Below are positions 50,375-59,352 of a stretch of 64,000 nt of DNA, piece after piece; within the stretch, counting starts at the first letter, position 1, and every line of letters begins with the position of its first letter. The stretch covers positions 5,529,174 through 5,593,173 of the forward strand of contig CP151667.1 of the NCBI GenBank assembly GCA_038400315.1, given 5' to 3'. A model generated the notes under the pieces. It saw only the letters and a list, made by a program, of their open reading frames with translations. It did not search any database and had not been told where the DNA came from. The position numbers were made by a program, and so were the translations under genes. Source of the stretch: Isosphaeraceae bacterium EP7 (lineage in GTDB: Bacteria; Planctomycetota; Planctomycetia; Isosphaerales; Isosphaeraceae).

Positions 50375-50410
50375 CACCGTTGAGCAAGCCGCGGGAGAGT
50401 GATACGGTCG
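50375..50410 (+). promoter_or_regulatory. Candidate promoter for the 50440 gene
   Basis: TTGAGC at about 50380 and TACGGT 17 bases on, followed by the gene's GGGAGG ribosome site. Modest match; it points away from the structured RNA, making the spacer a divergent control region. Confidence 0.35.
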
Positions 50411-50439
50411 GCTCGATTCCATAGTCGCAAGGGAGGCGG

Positions 50440-50814
50440 ATGGCTCTGTTACGTTCGATCGCGAATCTCTTTCGGTGCGAACAGCGGCCCGACGCGGAGT
50501 ACTACTTTGACGTGTATCTGAAATTACAAAGGGTGATCATGGCTGATATTCAAGAGCTGAAGTCGGACGTCGCGGACGCGTTGGAAAGCGTTCAGGATCT
50601 CGTAGAAGGGTTCAAGCAGGTCGTCTCGGTCGTCGAGGAGCAGAAGACGCTGATCGTCGAGCTCAAGGCAAAGATCGAACAAGGGACCGTGAGCCCGGAA
50701 GACCTGGACGAGTTGGACAGCCAGGTCGATCAGATCGTGGCCATCGCCAAGGGCGCCCTCCCTGCGGACGAAGCTCCTGTCGAAGGAGAAGCCGACACGG
50801 ACGAACCGGCTTAA
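50440..50814 (+). CDS. Coiled-coil phage-type protein
   Basis: 124 residues with GGGAGG seven bases upstream. A short basic N-terminus, then an uninterrupted heptad-like helix (LKSDVADALESVQDLVEGFKQ and on) and an acidic Pro/Glu tail. Such small coiled-coil proteins are frequent in phage structural and accessory regions. Function unknown. Confidence 0.55.
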   Translation: MALLRSIANLFRCEQRPDAEYYFDVYLKLQRVIMADIQELKSDVADALESVQDLVEGFKQVVSVVEEQKTLIVELKAKIEQGTVSPEDLDELDSQVDQIVAIAKGALPADEAPVEGEADTDEPA

Positions 50815-50845
50815 AGCCCGCCGACTTCCGTTGTTGATTACGGCC

Positions 50846-50898
50846 CGCCACTCGCGCTACCGTCGAACTGCAAGCGGCTCGACGGCTGCAGAGTGGCG
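50846..50898 (+). other. Nested stem-loop between two phage-type genes
   Basis: Outer 8-bp perfect arms CGCCACTC (50846-50853) and GAGTGGCG (50891-50898) enclose inner 7-bp arms CCGTCGA (50860-50866) and TCGACGG (50879-50885). The ~240-bp spacer holds no gene. Could be a terminator without a T-run, a leader RNA or an operator. Confidence 0.45.
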
Positions 50899-51055
50899 GC
50901 GCTGTACGTTCTGGCGGCAACACACCGCCTAAGAGTGTGGCGAAGTTTTTGCGCATCCGAGTCGAGGCCAATCTCCTCGGGTCTGCGTCTCCTTTCCTCG
51001 CCTTCCCGTTGCCGCGCAAGTCGGCACGGCCGTCGGTCGCTTGTTTCGGAGGACA

Positions 51056-51229
51056 ATGCGCTACCTGCCCGCGCTCTCGCTCGTGTTCGTCGCCCTCAAG
51101 CTGACCGGCCACATCGCATGGTCCTGGGTTTGGGTCCTGGCACCGCTTTGGATCATTCCCGTGATCCTCCTCGCCTCCGTGGGCGCGACGTTTCTCTATG
51201 CCTACCTCATGCACCGCTATCTCAGCTAG
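51056..51229 (+). CDS. Small membrane protein, Fragile-X-F-like
   Basis: 57 residues with GGAGGA upstream. Two hydrophobic segments around LKLTGHIAWSWVWVLAPLWI, a pattern I associate with small phage-encoded transmembrane proteins annotated as Fragile-X-F-like. Role unknown. Confidence 0.55.
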   Translation: MRYLPALSLVFVALKLTGHIAWSWVWVLAPLWIIPVILLASVGATFLYAYLMHRYLS

Positions 51230-51236
51230 GAGGCGA

Positions 51237-51617
51237 TTGAAGAAGAAGCGACCCGCGAAACGCATCCGCAGTTTCAAGATCGAGAACGACGTCTGGCAAT
51301 ACGTGCTCTTCGTTCGGGTCGGCGGGACCCGAGAGCAGGCAGAAAGCTGGTTCGATAAGACGTTCGGTGAACCTCAGTCCCTTGCCTGGTTGAGCAAATG
51401 TCGTAATGCGACGACTTTCTACCGGACGGACGAGAGAAGCCATCTCATCTGGTTCGACGCGAAACCGGGCGGAGGGATCGTCTCCCACGAGGCGCTCCAC
51501 TCCGTCCAGCACGTCCTGTCACACTCTGGGCTCGGCCCTCTCTCCGAAGCGACGGAGGAAGCATACGCCTACCTTCTCGGCTGGACGGTCATGCAGATCG
51601 GGCTGAGGCTGTGGTGA
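51237..51617 (+). CDS. Predicted zincin-like phage protein
   Basis: 126 residues from TTG 51237, preceded by AGGAGG. Basic N-terminus, then a small domain ending in SHEALHSVQHVLSHSG and EATEEAYAYLLGW, which resembles a minimal HExxH-type site with a downstream Glu (here HEALH). Found in phage genomes as uncharacterised proteins. It suggests phage DNA extends at least to this point. Confidence 0.5.
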   Translation: MKKKRPAKRIRSFKIENDVWQYVLFVRVGGTREQAESWFDKTFGEPQSLAWLSKCRNATTFYRTDERSHLIWFDAKPGGGIVSHEALHSVQHVLSHSGLGPLSEATEEAYAYLLGWTVMQIGLRLW

Positions 51618-51747
51618 CGGCAACGCCCTTCGTGCCATAGTCCGATCCGCCTATCGTTCGGAGTCGTTCTGTGTACGGCGTGCCCCACGGGGTGCGTCGG
51701 CTCCGGACGGTGGGCTCTATCCGTGTAGACAGATCCCCCGATCCTCG

Positions 51748-51800
51748 GCTCACCCGAGGGGCGGGCGACGACCACTTCGGTTTTTTTCCGACCCCTCGGG
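51748..51800. other. Inverted repeat with T-rich centre
   Basis: CCGAGGGG and CCCCTCGG form 8-bp perfect arms around a segment that itself contains TCGG-T7-CCGA. It sits before the TTG start at 51812. Either a terminator for the upstream genes or an operator for the next. Confidence 0.35.
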
Positions 51801-51811
51801 GAGCTCATACC

Positions 51812-52249
51812 TTGAAGACGATATCCGGCTGGAGAGACCTGGAGCCCTACGGGATCATCCCGCTGACCCTGGAGGCGTGCGGTCTGAGCTACCGGCTCTT
51901 GCTCGACGTCACCGAGCAGGGGAGGAAGATCCTCGGGCACTGCCTGGGCATCCCGAACATGACGCTCGGTGAGGCGTGGAATGGCGGCACCAAGGAGGCC
52001 CCGCACGTCGGCAGCGTGATGCTCGCCCAGGTGATGCTCGTCCCCGTCGCGGTCTTCGCCCTCCTCGAGGGCGGCTGCCGCGAGGCTTACCTGCTCGGCA
52101 ACGACGTCGTCGGCATCGAGCCCGGGGACCCGGCCGACACAGTCGAGACCCTGAAGCGAGTTTACCGGGCCGATTACGCCAGGCGGTTCAGCTACGGCGG
52201 GACCGCGGGCGACCGGAACACCCACCAGATGACCGGCCGAGTCGAGTAG
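51812..52249 (+). CDS. Hypothetical protein
   Basis: 145 residues from TTG 51812 with GGGGAG nine bases upstream. Compact alpha/beta sequence (LEPYGIIPLTLEACGLSYRLLLDVTEQG, VMLVPVAVFALLEGG). No motif recognised; may be phage-derived. Confidence 0.5.
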   Translation: MKTISGWRDLEPYGIIPLTLEACGLSYRLLLDVTEQGRKILGHCLGIPNMTLGEAWNGGTKEAPHVGSVMLAQVMLVPVAVFALLEGGCREAYLLGNDVVGIEPGDPADTVETLKRVYRADYARRFSYGGTAGDRNTHQMTGRVE

Positions 52250-52265
52250 TCGAACCGAAGTCTAT

Positions 52266-52301
52266 CTCGACTCCCTACTTGCGGCGGTTACAATGGCCGC
52301 C
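52266..52301 (+). promoter_or_regulatory. Candidate promoter with -10 inside an inverted repeat (52.29 kb)
   Basis: TACAAT at 52289-52294 lies between GGCGG (52283-52287) and CCGCC (52297-52301). The -35 is weak. The same arrangement recurs at 52761-52778. Confidence 0.4.
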
Positions 52302-52353
52302 TGGGTGACGTGCGATCCCGCGAGCCACTTGGACGGCTTGGAAGGAATTGTCG

Positions 52354-52596
52354 ATGAACGGATCTGGCCAGGCACCCTGTGATCAAGACCTCGCCCAATG
52401 GCTGCGCGACACTCTCAAGCAGGCCGTGGAGGAGGTCGAGCGGCAACCGGATACGGACGAGGAGCTATTCGTGGGGACGCTGATCCTCTCCGAGCAGCCG
52501 TCCGGCGTCCAAGACTCCGGCGCCGACGGCTTCGCCTTCACGATGGGCGGCGTCGAGTATGTCGTGCGGGTATCCGCTCGACGACCAGGCGGGTGA
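52354..52596 (+). CDS. Small acidic protein
   Basis: 80 residues; ATG 52354 has GGAAGG upstream, though TTG 52348 is possible. Helical N-terminus (LAQWLRDTLKQAVEEVE) and a beta-rich C-terminus. Function unknown. Confidence 0.45.
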   Translation: MNGSGQAPCDQDLAQWLRDTLKQAVEEVERQPDTDEELFVGTLILSEQPSGVQDSGADGFAFTMGGVEYVVRVSARRPGG

Positions 52597-52744
52597 CCCC
52601 CGCTGAGGACCGGCGGGCGAGAGGTTCCCAGCGAAGGTTCTTTGAACGTCGCCCGGTCCCTCCCTCATCGATCCTCCGCTTTTTTCCGATAACTCCTTGG
52701 TAGCGCCCGCCTTCGGGCGAAGCGTCGATATTTCGTAAGATGAT

Positions 52745-52778
52745 CTGGCAGCGTACTTTGCGCCCGGTATAATGGGCG
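52745..52778 (+). promoter_or_regulatory. Promoter of the restriction-modification operon, -10 inside an inverted repeat
   Basis: Consensus TATAAT (52768-52773), 17-base spacing to CTGGCA (52745-52750). The -10 is flanked by CGCCC (52761-52765) and GGGCG (52774-52778), an operator-like arrangement through which a bound protein could block transcription. Confidence 0.65.
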
Positions 52779-52827
52779 TTTGTTCCGTACTTCCCGCGTC
52801 AAGGATGACGCGGCGGGGGAGGCAAGG

Positions 52828-53400
52828 ATGCCGCCGCAGCTCTATGAGAACGGGCTGGTCGTCCAGCACCCTCTCGAACAACTCTTCAACGCCAGCGCTT
52901 GGGACATCCTCTCCGCCATCGAACGCGGCTTCCGTGCCCAGGTGGACGTGAAAGGCAAGCTCGCCGAGTGGTTCCTCTACAAAGATCTCGTCGAGCTTCA
53001 GAAACGCGGCGTCGTCGAGGAGGTTCACTGGAGGGATTCGGACGGGCTGCCGGACTTCCCGATCAAGGTCCGCGGGCGAGAGCTTCAGGTCGAGTGCAAG
53101 AACGTACGGAGCGGGGACGCGGTCTTCAAGGACGGCTTCAAGGTCGAGATTCAGAAGACGAGAAATCAAATCGGCGGCGGCCCGGCCCGTGGATACAAGG
53201 CGGACGAATTCGACATCCTCGCGGCCTGCCTCTTCAATCAAACCGGCGTCTGGAAATACCTCTTTTGCGCCTCCGCTAACCTCGAGCGACGCCCGCAACA
53301 CCCCGACTATCTCGTCATCATGCAGAAGGTTCCTCCGAAAGCCGCCGGCCACTGGCGAGAGCACCTCGAAGAGGCCATCGGCGACGTCTTGGGCCCATGA
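52828..53400 (+). CDS. Type II restriction endonuclease (PD-(D/E)XK)
   Basis: 190 residues from ATG 52828 (GGAGG upstream; an upstream ORF start at 52780 lacks one). The catalytic pattern LPDFPIKV (~73-80) and LQVECKN (~86-92) is the PD-x(n)-ExK signature. The stop overlaps the methyltransferase start (ATGA), the typical tight pairing of a type II system. Cleaves unmethylated DNA; recognition sequence unknown. Confidence 0.75.
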   Translation: MPPQLYENGLVVQHPLEQLFNASAWDILSAIERGFRAQVDVKGKLAEWFLYKDLVELQKRGVVEEVHWRDSDGLPDFPIKVRGRELQVECKNVRSGDAVFKDGFKVEIQKTRNQIGGGPARGYKADEFDILAACLFNQTGVWKYLFCASANLERRPQHPDYLVIMQKVPPKAAGHWREHLEEAIGDVLGP

Positions 53401-54404
53401 CCATGAAACCTCTCTACGAAACGCCGCTCGGCAAAGCTTACGTGGCGGACTCGCTCGAGTTCATGCGTTCGATCCCGGACGGTAGCGTCAACCTCGTGAT
53501 GACCTCACCGCCGTACGCCCTTCACTTCAAGAAGGAATATGGGAACAAGGACCAAGGCGAGTACGTCGATTGGTTCTTGCCGTTCGCCGACGAGTTCAAG
53601 CGAATCATCCCGGACGACGGCAGCATCGTGATCGACATCGGCGGTGCGTGGACCCCCGGACAGCCGACCCGGTCGCTCTACCACTTCGAGCTGCTGATCG
53701 CCCTCTGCCGGAAGACGGGGCTCCACCTGGCCCAGGAGTTCTTCTGGTACAACCCCGCGAAGCTCCCGTCGCCCGCGGAGTGGGTCAACGTCCGGAAGAT
53801 CCGCGTCAAGGATTCGGTCGAGTGCGTCTGGTGGCTCTCGAAGACGCCCAACCCAAAGGCCAGCAACACGAAGGTGCTCCAGGAATACAGCGACGACATG
53901 AAGCGGCTGCTCGTCCGGGGCTACAAGCCGAAGACCCGCCCGTCCGGCCACATCATCACGAAGAAATTCAAGGACAACGGCGGCTCGATCCCGGGCAACA
54001 TCATCATCTGCGGCAACAACGACGCGAACGGCCATTACTTGGAGCGATGCAAGCAGATGGGCAAGAAGCCCCATCCCGCCAGGTTCCCGATTCAGCTCCC
54101 CTCGTTCTTCATCCGCTTCCTGACGGACCCGGGTGACATGGTGCTCGACCCCTTCGCGGGGAGCAACACCACCGGCGCGTCCTGCGAGGAAGAGGGCAGG
54201 CGCTGGATCGCCATCGAGCACAACGAGGATTACCTCGACGCCAGCCAGTTCCGGTTCGAGCCGCACGCCGCCGAGACCGCCGTTGTGCCGCTCGTCGCCG
54301 ATGCGGCCATCGAAGCGATAGAGCCCCCAGCCCCCGAGGCGAGGAAACGCGGTCGGCCGAAGAAGGTCGTAGGGAATGGGAACGGGCAGTCGGAGCTTTT
54401 CTAA
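53397..54404 (+). CDS. DNA methyltransferase (N4-cytosine or N6-adenine), partner of the endonuclease
   Basis: 335 residues. Catalytic motif TSPPYAL at residues ~35-41 and SAM-binding [10 protein letters not shown] at ~251-260, that is motif IV before motif I (beta-class order). SPPY is most often seen in m4C enzymes but also occurs in m6A ones. The C-terminus carries an AT-hook-like RKRGRPKK. With the upstream nuclease it makes a two-gene R-M system. Confidence 0.85.
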   Translation: MTMKPLYETPLGKAYVADSLEFMRSIPDGSVNLVMTSPPYALHFKKEYGNKDQGEYVDWFLPFADEFKRIIPDDGSIVIDIGGAWTPGQPTRSLYHFELLIALCRKTGLHLAQEFFWYNPAKLPSPAEWVNVRKIRVKDSVECVWWLSKTPNPKASNTKVLQEYSDDMKRLLVRGYKPKTRPSGHIITKKFKDNGGSIPGNIIICGNNDANGHYLERCKQMGKKPHPARFPIQLPSFFIRFLTDPGDMVLDPFAGSNTTGASCEEEGRRWIAIEHNEDYLDASQFRFEPHAAETAVVPLVADAAIEAIEPPAPEARKRGRPKKVVGNGNGQSELF

Positions 54405-54421
54405 ACGTCGATGGCGGCGGG

Positions 54422-55753
54422 CTAGAGCCCCATCGACTCGATGGCAAACTGCTCGAGGATCCGGCTGCTCGGGTGGTCGGCCAGTGAGACCAGCTTGTTC
54501 ACGAGCGCGATCGGCATCAGCGCGTTGTCGTACATGTCGCACTTCAGCTTGGCGACGTTCTGGAGCAGTAGGGATAAGTTCGGATAGGCCGCGGGCGCCA
54601 GCTTCCAGTTCGCCTCGGTGGTCGGGATCGAGACGACGTGGAGCTGCCCAGTCTCCGTTTTGAAGATCACCTTGTGGCTGTAGTACGTGCTCCGGCCGTA
54701 GGGCTCTTTTGGGTCGGCCTTGCCGGGGATGATGTAGCGGTAGATATATTCGTCGTCGAGTAGAAGGGCAGTCCCGGGCTCCAGCCTCTCGGCAATCTCG
54801 TCGGCGTGCTCGACGAAGCCCCCGCTCTTCTCCAGACCTACCATGTAGATGTTGTGCTTTTTGAGCAGGTGCCGAATCAACTCCCTCATCGGCTCGTGCA
54901 GGTTGGCGGTCTGCCCGAAGTAGGCGAGCGGGCCATCCTTGATCAGCATGATCTGAGACAGGAGTGACGGCTTCGTCCGCAGTATGATGCGGATGAGGTG
55001 GACGAGGAGCATCTGCTCGGTGGCGGTCATCAGGTAAGCCAGCATCCCACCGGCGCCGAGCTCGTCGTCGATCGCCTCGTGGAGGCGGAGGACGTCCGTC
55101 AGGTAGAGCTTCCCCGCACACTCGGGGCAGTCGAAGGTGTGGTCCTTCCTCATCTTCGATCGCTCGAGCGGCACCTGCCTGGCCCCGCAGCCCGGGCAGC
55201 TGGCCAACGGCCACACGGATCGCTTCTCGCCGTATTCCTGGAAGACGAGCCACTTGAGGGTCTCGATCAGGCGGTCATCCGACGGGTTCTTCGCGTAGAA
55301 GTCGTAGACCGACCGGCGGACGGATTGGGTGAGTGTGGCGTCGCCCTTCGTCGTCACGTTCCGCACCGGGATGACCAGCTTCAGCCGCTCGATCCGCTTC
55401 AACTTGGCGATGTCGTCCGGCTCGATGAACGGCTGCAGCCCGATCGCCTCGAGGTCGTTGACCGCGAACTTGAGCACGCCGAACTGGAAGAAGCAGACCG
55501 TGGCGGACGGGAATTTCTTCTGGACGGCAACCTCGGAGTAGCCGCCGTCCACCGCGATGATGTGCTTGATCGGGTTCGTCGCCAGCGGGGGAACCCGGAC
55601 GCAGCGATCGCCGGGGACGTGCACGTCCTCGCCGGGCCTCGGCAGGTCGCAACCGGCCAGGAACGCCTTGACCTCGGCGTCGTTGATCACGTGGGTGTGC
55701 GACGTCTTGCTGGCGAACTCGTAAGGGCGCCCGTTCTTGCTCGAGAATCCCAT
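54422..55753 (-). CDS. nurA: NurA-domain nuclease
   Basis: 443 residues. IIAVDGGY at ~64-71 is the NurA first catalytic motif, and IKDGPL (~271) and LLLDDEYI (~326) fit the later acidic positions. A zinc ribbon (CPGC...CPEC, ~186-213) is inserted. NurA is a 5'-3' nuclease that works with the HerA hexameric translocase on DNA ends; in bacteria such pairs are frequent in defence loci. The HerA gene lies immediately upstream (4-bp gap). Confidence 0.8.
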   Translation of the reverse strand: MGFSSKNGRPYEFASKTSHTHVINDAEVKAFLAGCDLPRPGEDVHVPGDRCVRVPPLATNPIKHIIAVDGGYSEVAVQKKFPSATVCFFQFGVLKFAVNDLEAIGLQPFIEPDDIAKLKRIERLKLVIPVRNVTTKGDATLTQSVRRSVYDFYAKNPSDDRLIETLKWLVFQEYGEKRSVWPLASCPGCGARQVPLERSKMRKDHTFDCPECAGKLYLTDVLRLHEAIDDELGAGGMLAYLMTATEQMLLVHLIRIILRTKPSLLSQIMLIKDGPLAYFGQTANLHEPMRELIRHLLKKHNIYMVGLEKSGGFVEHADEIAERLEPGTALLLDDEYIYRYIIPGKADPKEPYGRSTYYSHKVIFKTETGQLHVVSIPTTEANWKLAPAAYPNLSLLLQNVAKLKCDMYDNALMPIALVNKLVSLADHPSSRILEQFAIESMGL

Positions 55754-55756
55754 GGA

Positions 55757-57781
55757 TCAACCCTCTCCCTTGCCCGAGGAGAACCGGTCGATCTGGACCG
55801 GGACAACGAACGGGTTGGAATAGGTCTTCATGCGGACGAAGCCCTTGTCGTCGCTGGCGCTGAACCTCACCAGCGAGTCCGTGAAGTCGCCGAAGTCGTA
55901 GTACTTCCTGATCTCCCGGGTCTCGTCGTCGTTGTTGAGGTGGGCGATGAACCAGTTCTGGGTGTTCTTGAGGATGTTGCCCCCGATCGAACTCACCTCC
56001 TGGGTGGCGTAGATCAGGCCCAGGTTCAGCTTCGCGCCCTCCTTCGCGATCCGGTTGTAGATCTGGCTCAGGTCCTTGTCCTCCTTCCGCGGGAAGAGGT
56101 TGTGGGCCTCCTCGAAGTAGAACTGAACGAAGTTGTTCGGGAGGTTCTTGATGAATCGCCCCATCGCATTCGCGAAGATCTGGCGGCAGATCCGCTCGGA
56201 ATAGAGGCGCTGAATCTCCGGGTCGCCCTGGGAAAGGTCCACAATGATGATGCGGCCCTTCCTGAGTTCCTCGATGATCTCTTCTTCGAAGGGCTTCCCG
56301 ACCGTCTCAGTGTGGAGCCCGACCAGATCCCTGAGCTTCAGGTAGCCCGAGATCGTTGGGCTTCCGCCTGGCACCTTCTTGCGGGTGAGGAAGATCATCA
56401 TCGCCTTGAGGTCTTCGTCGGCCCACTCGTGACCCTTCTTCCGTTTGTAGTCGGCGAAGAACGGGGCCTCGTAATTGTCCCAGACGGCGCTGAACCAAGT
56501 GGTGGCGTCCTCGAGCGACAGGCCCTTGCTCGGATCGAGGCTCCCGTCGTCGCGCACCAGCTTGTTGACGTCCGCGTTCCCCTGGAATTTCACACGGAAG
56601 TTCGCCGGCGCCTTGAAGCCCGCTCGATAGAGGCAGCATTGGTAGGCGGCCGTTTTCCTCGCCCACCGGGTCATGGCCGAGTGGTCCGATTTGTCCTCGG
56701 GCTCCGCCAGGTCGGCCGAATTGAAGCTCTTGGAGTAATCGGCCGCCACCGTCGCGAGGTGGCTCCGCACGAGCTCGAACCCGGAAAGGGTGTCCTGGTA
56801 GAAGTTGACCTTGAGCACCTTGAAGCCGGGCTTGTCGAGGACGCTGTATCGCGTGACGACCTTCTCATAGATCTCGTAGATCGCCGTGCCTTCGTCCTGC
56901 GTGTTCGGGTTGGCGTACTCGCCGTTGATGTCGAAGATGATCTGGCCCACCGGGTATTCGGGCACGCCGTCCTCCGAGAACGGGTCCAGATTCTCGCCCC
57001 CTCCTTTGACGGCCGCCTTCGCCAACACGGAACCGGCCTGCTCGCTCATGAGGACCGTCGCCTGGATGATCTTCTTGACGGTGTTCGACTTGCCGGTCCG
57101 TGTCATGCCGAACAGGGCCGTGCGCTTGCCCAGGAAGTCGCGGGGGCTCACGAAGACGGGGACGTCCTCGCAGGCCGCCTGGAATCGGCGGGTGGAGGAG
57201 TAGCGGACCTTCCCCAGGCGAATGTCGGTCGGCTTCCCGACGATGTCGCCCTCCCTGAAGTTGACGATCGCCTCGAGCACGTCCCGGTTCGGCTTCACCA
57301 CGCTGTAGTTGTGGGCGCTGTAGAAGTTCTCGACGTCGGCACCGAAGTGGGTCTTGCCGTCGCCGTCCCGATAGAACGTCCCCAGGACCCTGCATTCCAG
57401 GCCGGAGAAGCTGAATTCGTACCTGGTGAAGCTGTCGAGGTTCGTCTGCTTCCCCGCGGTCCTCAGGTTGTCCTTGTAATACTCGACCATCGAGCTGATG
57501 ACGTCGCCGTCGGTCGGCAGTTTCGAGGGCCGCAGGGCTCGCAGGAGCAAGGTCTCCGAAACCGAGTCTTCGTTCTCGTAGTAGGCGAGCAGGAACGTCC
57601 CCTGGGGGATCCCCTGGGCGCGGGCCTTCCACGCGTCGGCCACCAGCAGGTAGGCTCGGTCGTAGTCGACGGAGAAGGGGCGACCCACGAAGATCCCTGT
57701 CTCGAAGTCCCCCTTCGTGGAGCGTCTGAACAGGTCAATGGATGCAATCTTGGCGATCTCGTCGGTCAGCGCCACGCTCAT
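55757..57781 (-). CDS. herA: HerA-type hexameric ATPase/translocase (DUF87)
   Basis: 674 residues from ATG 57781. N-terminal beta-rich HAS-barrel-like region, Walker A GMTRTGKSN (~222-230) and Walker B RIIIVDLSQ (~508-516), with ATQEVSSIGG near the end typical of HerA. It pumps DNA for the adjacent NurA nuclease. Only one nuclease candidate besides NurA (58098-59078) is close by, so this could be a two- or three-gene system. Confidence 0.85.
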   Translation of the reverse strand: MSVALTDEIAKIASIDLFRRSTKGDFETGIFVGRPFSVDYDRAYLLVADAWKARAQGIPQGTFLLAYYENEDSVSETLLLRALRPSKLPTDGDVISSMVEYYKDNLRTAGKQTNLDSFTRYEFSFSGLECRVLGTFYRDGDGKTHFGADVENFYSAHNYSVVKPNRDVLEAIVNFREGDIVGKPTDIRLGKVRYSSTRRFQAACEDVPVFVSPRDFLGKRTALFGMTRTGKSNTVKKIIQATVLMSEQAGSVLAKAAVKGGGENLDPFSEDGVPEYPVGQIIFDINGEYANPNTQDEGTAIYEIYEKVVTRYSVLDKPGFKVLKVNFYQDTLSGFELVRSHLATVAADYSKSFNSADLAEPEDKSDHSAMTRWARKTAAYQCCLYRAGFKAPANFRVKFQGNADVNKLVRDDGSLDPSKGLSLEDATTWFSAVWDNYEAPFFADYKRKKGHEWADEDLKAMMIFLTRKKVPGGSPTISGYLKLRDLVGLHTETVGKPFEEEIIEELRKGRIIIVDLSQGDPEIQRLYSERICRQIFANAMGRFIKNLPNNFVQFYFEEAHNLFPRKEDKDLSQIYNRIAKEGAKLNLGLIYATQEVSSIGGNILKNTQNWFIAHLNNDDETREIRKYYDFGDFTDSLVRFSASDDKGFVRMKTYSNPFVVPVQIDRFSSGKGEG

Positions 57782-58097
57782 CGGGTTTGGTCCCCAGGTC
57801 GGAATTGAACGCCTCAACAGGAATGCGAGGCTTCTGATCGAGCGCTCGGCGTCGAACGCGGTTACCGAAAGACTTTAGGATCGATTCCGGAGCACAAGAT
57901 GGGTTGCTACGTCCAGGTCCCAAGCGAACGGGCAGTTCGTGGACGCGAGTGCAGATGAGTTCCGTGCGCTTCTCGAGCCTCGCAACAGTGCCCGCCGATT
58001 CTCTCGCGCGATCATGGATGCGCGAAGGGCCTGCCGACTCGACGGGTGATTTTAATGAGCGCGGGGCCGCTCGTTCGCGAAGCGGCACGGCGGCGGG
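57782..58097. other. Intergenic 316 bp with direct repeat copy 1
   Basis: No gene seen. Contains one copy (58005-58041) of a 37-bp direct repeat whose partner lies at 59158-59194. Otherwise nothing distinctive. Confidence 0.6.
58005..58041 (+). repeat. 37-bp direct repeat, copy 1
   Basis: Matches 59158-59194 at about 31 of 37 positions; the 5' end is the palindrome TCGCGCGA. Lies ~57 bp beyond the end of the nuclease gene and ~224 bp upstream of the HerA start. Confidence 0.7.
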
Positions 58098-59078
58098 TCA
58101 GTACACGCCCTCGACGAGGTGTCGGTGCATCACCTCCGGGCCTTCGGCTCGAAGCCGCTCCAGGAAGGTTTCGAACGGCAGCAGGTCCTCTCCGAGGGAG
58201 AAGTGCATATCGACTTCGGCAGTCCTATAGTTTTGGGCGAACCGATGAACGCGCAAGGCGTAAACGCGTTGGAAAAGCTTCTCAAGCATCAACCGCATCG
58301 CCTTCGCCGCGGAGATCATGTACCAGTGGCCGGCCTGGATTCTCCGGTAAGTCTCGGGGTAAGGCGGGGCGTTCGTGCTGGCCATGTGGTTGGCTATCGC
58401 GTCCTCAAAGTCTCGCTTTTTGATCCCGCTCTTGGTCGACATCGCGATCAAGGCGTTGGCGTCCTGCAAGGCGGTCGGGATCGCCTGCCCGATGGTGATC
58501 CCGGAAATATCGGTCACTCCGATGATTGCGAAGACATACGGGATGCCCTTCGCGACCTGCTCCTCTAGAGCGCTGTTGATCTTGTACGTCGCGAGAGCGA
58601 ACGAATCCTCGGGATCAAGGCCAACCAACTCCCGAGCTTTCTGGAATCGGGACCCGTGAAACTTGATGTTCAACTGGCACCAGCTCGATTCTCCAAGCTT
58701 GACGTGATAGTCGCTGTTGCCGCGTCCCTCTCGGAGATCTTCGAGTCGAAGCCCCTGTGACTCGAGGCCGATCTCGTATCTGGCGACGAAGGCATTTTCC
58801 GCTGCGACACCCAATAGCATCTGGCCCAGTTGCTTCTCGCGGCGAGTACGGTCATCTGTCGCGATCGCCGATGCCTCTACGCCCAAGACCGCTTTTAGCG
58901 TGTCCGGAGCCTCCGCGATCTTACGCAAAGTAGGTTTATGGAGCCCCAGACTTCTCGCGACTTCATCCAGAGAATCCCCGGAAGAGATCCGACGAGCGGC
59001 TCCGAGATACTTCAGCCACTTTGGGCGCACCTCGGCAGGAAAGACCTGCTCGCCGAGACCGATGAGTTCTTCCAGCAT
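58098..59078 (-). CDS. Predicted PD-(D/E)XK-like nuclease with N-terminal HTH
   Basis: 326 residues. Residues ~30-55 (SLDEVARSLGLHKPTLRKIAE) form a helix-turn-helix. The core GNSDYHVKLG then CQLNIKFHG (~119-141) follows the D...(Q/E)-x-K pattern of restriction-type nucleases, with Gln or Asn where Glu is usual. C-terminal region is helical with a YRRIQAGHWYMISAAKAM segment. Flanked by direct repeats and next to HerA-NurA. Could be a stand-alone restriction enzyme or the third member of the HerA system. Confidence 0.55.
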   Translation of the reverse strand: MLEELIGLGEQVFPAEVRPKWLKYLGAARRISSGDSLDEVARSLGLHKPTLRKIAEAPDTLKAVLGVEASAIATDDRTRREKQLGQMLLGVAAENAFVARYEIGLESQGLRLEDLREGRGNSDYHVKLGESSWCQLNIKFHGSRFQKARELVGLDPEDSFALATYKINSALEEQVAKGIPYVFAIIGVTDISGITIGQAIPTALQDANALIAMSTKSGIKKRDFEDAIANHMASTNAPPYPETYRRIQAGHWYMISAAKAMRLMLEKLFQRVYALRVHRFAQNYRTAEVDMHFSLGEDLLPFETFLERLRAEGPEVMHRHLVEGVY

Positions 59079-59157
59079 CGACGCCCCTGGGCGCTGCCCT
59101 ACGACCTGACGGCGTCGTCAGGGATGACCCCAGATCGAGAAGGATCGGGCCATTAGA

Positions 59158-59194
59158 TCGCGCGAGCGTGGATGCGCGAAGAGGTTGCCGACTC
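59158..59194 (+). repeat. 37-bp direct repeat, copy 2
   Basis: Partner of copy 1. Lies 80 bp upstream of the nuclease start and ~160 bp upstream of the DprA-like start, inside the divergent spacer. Confidence 0.7.
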
Positions 59195-59352
59195 AGTTAA
59201 CGTGTTTCTAAGGGACGCTGCCGCGACTCCCGTTGCCCAGAATCGACCGTTCTGGTACGAACACCGCGCCGCGAAATTCCGGGCATACTGAACACTTGAA
59301 TCCTGGATGCCGTGCGCCCAAAATAGGAGTATCCGAACAGGAGGCGCACGCC

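Noticed and set aside
54998-57808. 936-residue plus-strand ORF across HerA and NurA
   Set aside because: It is the complement of two well-supported genes and has shadow composition.
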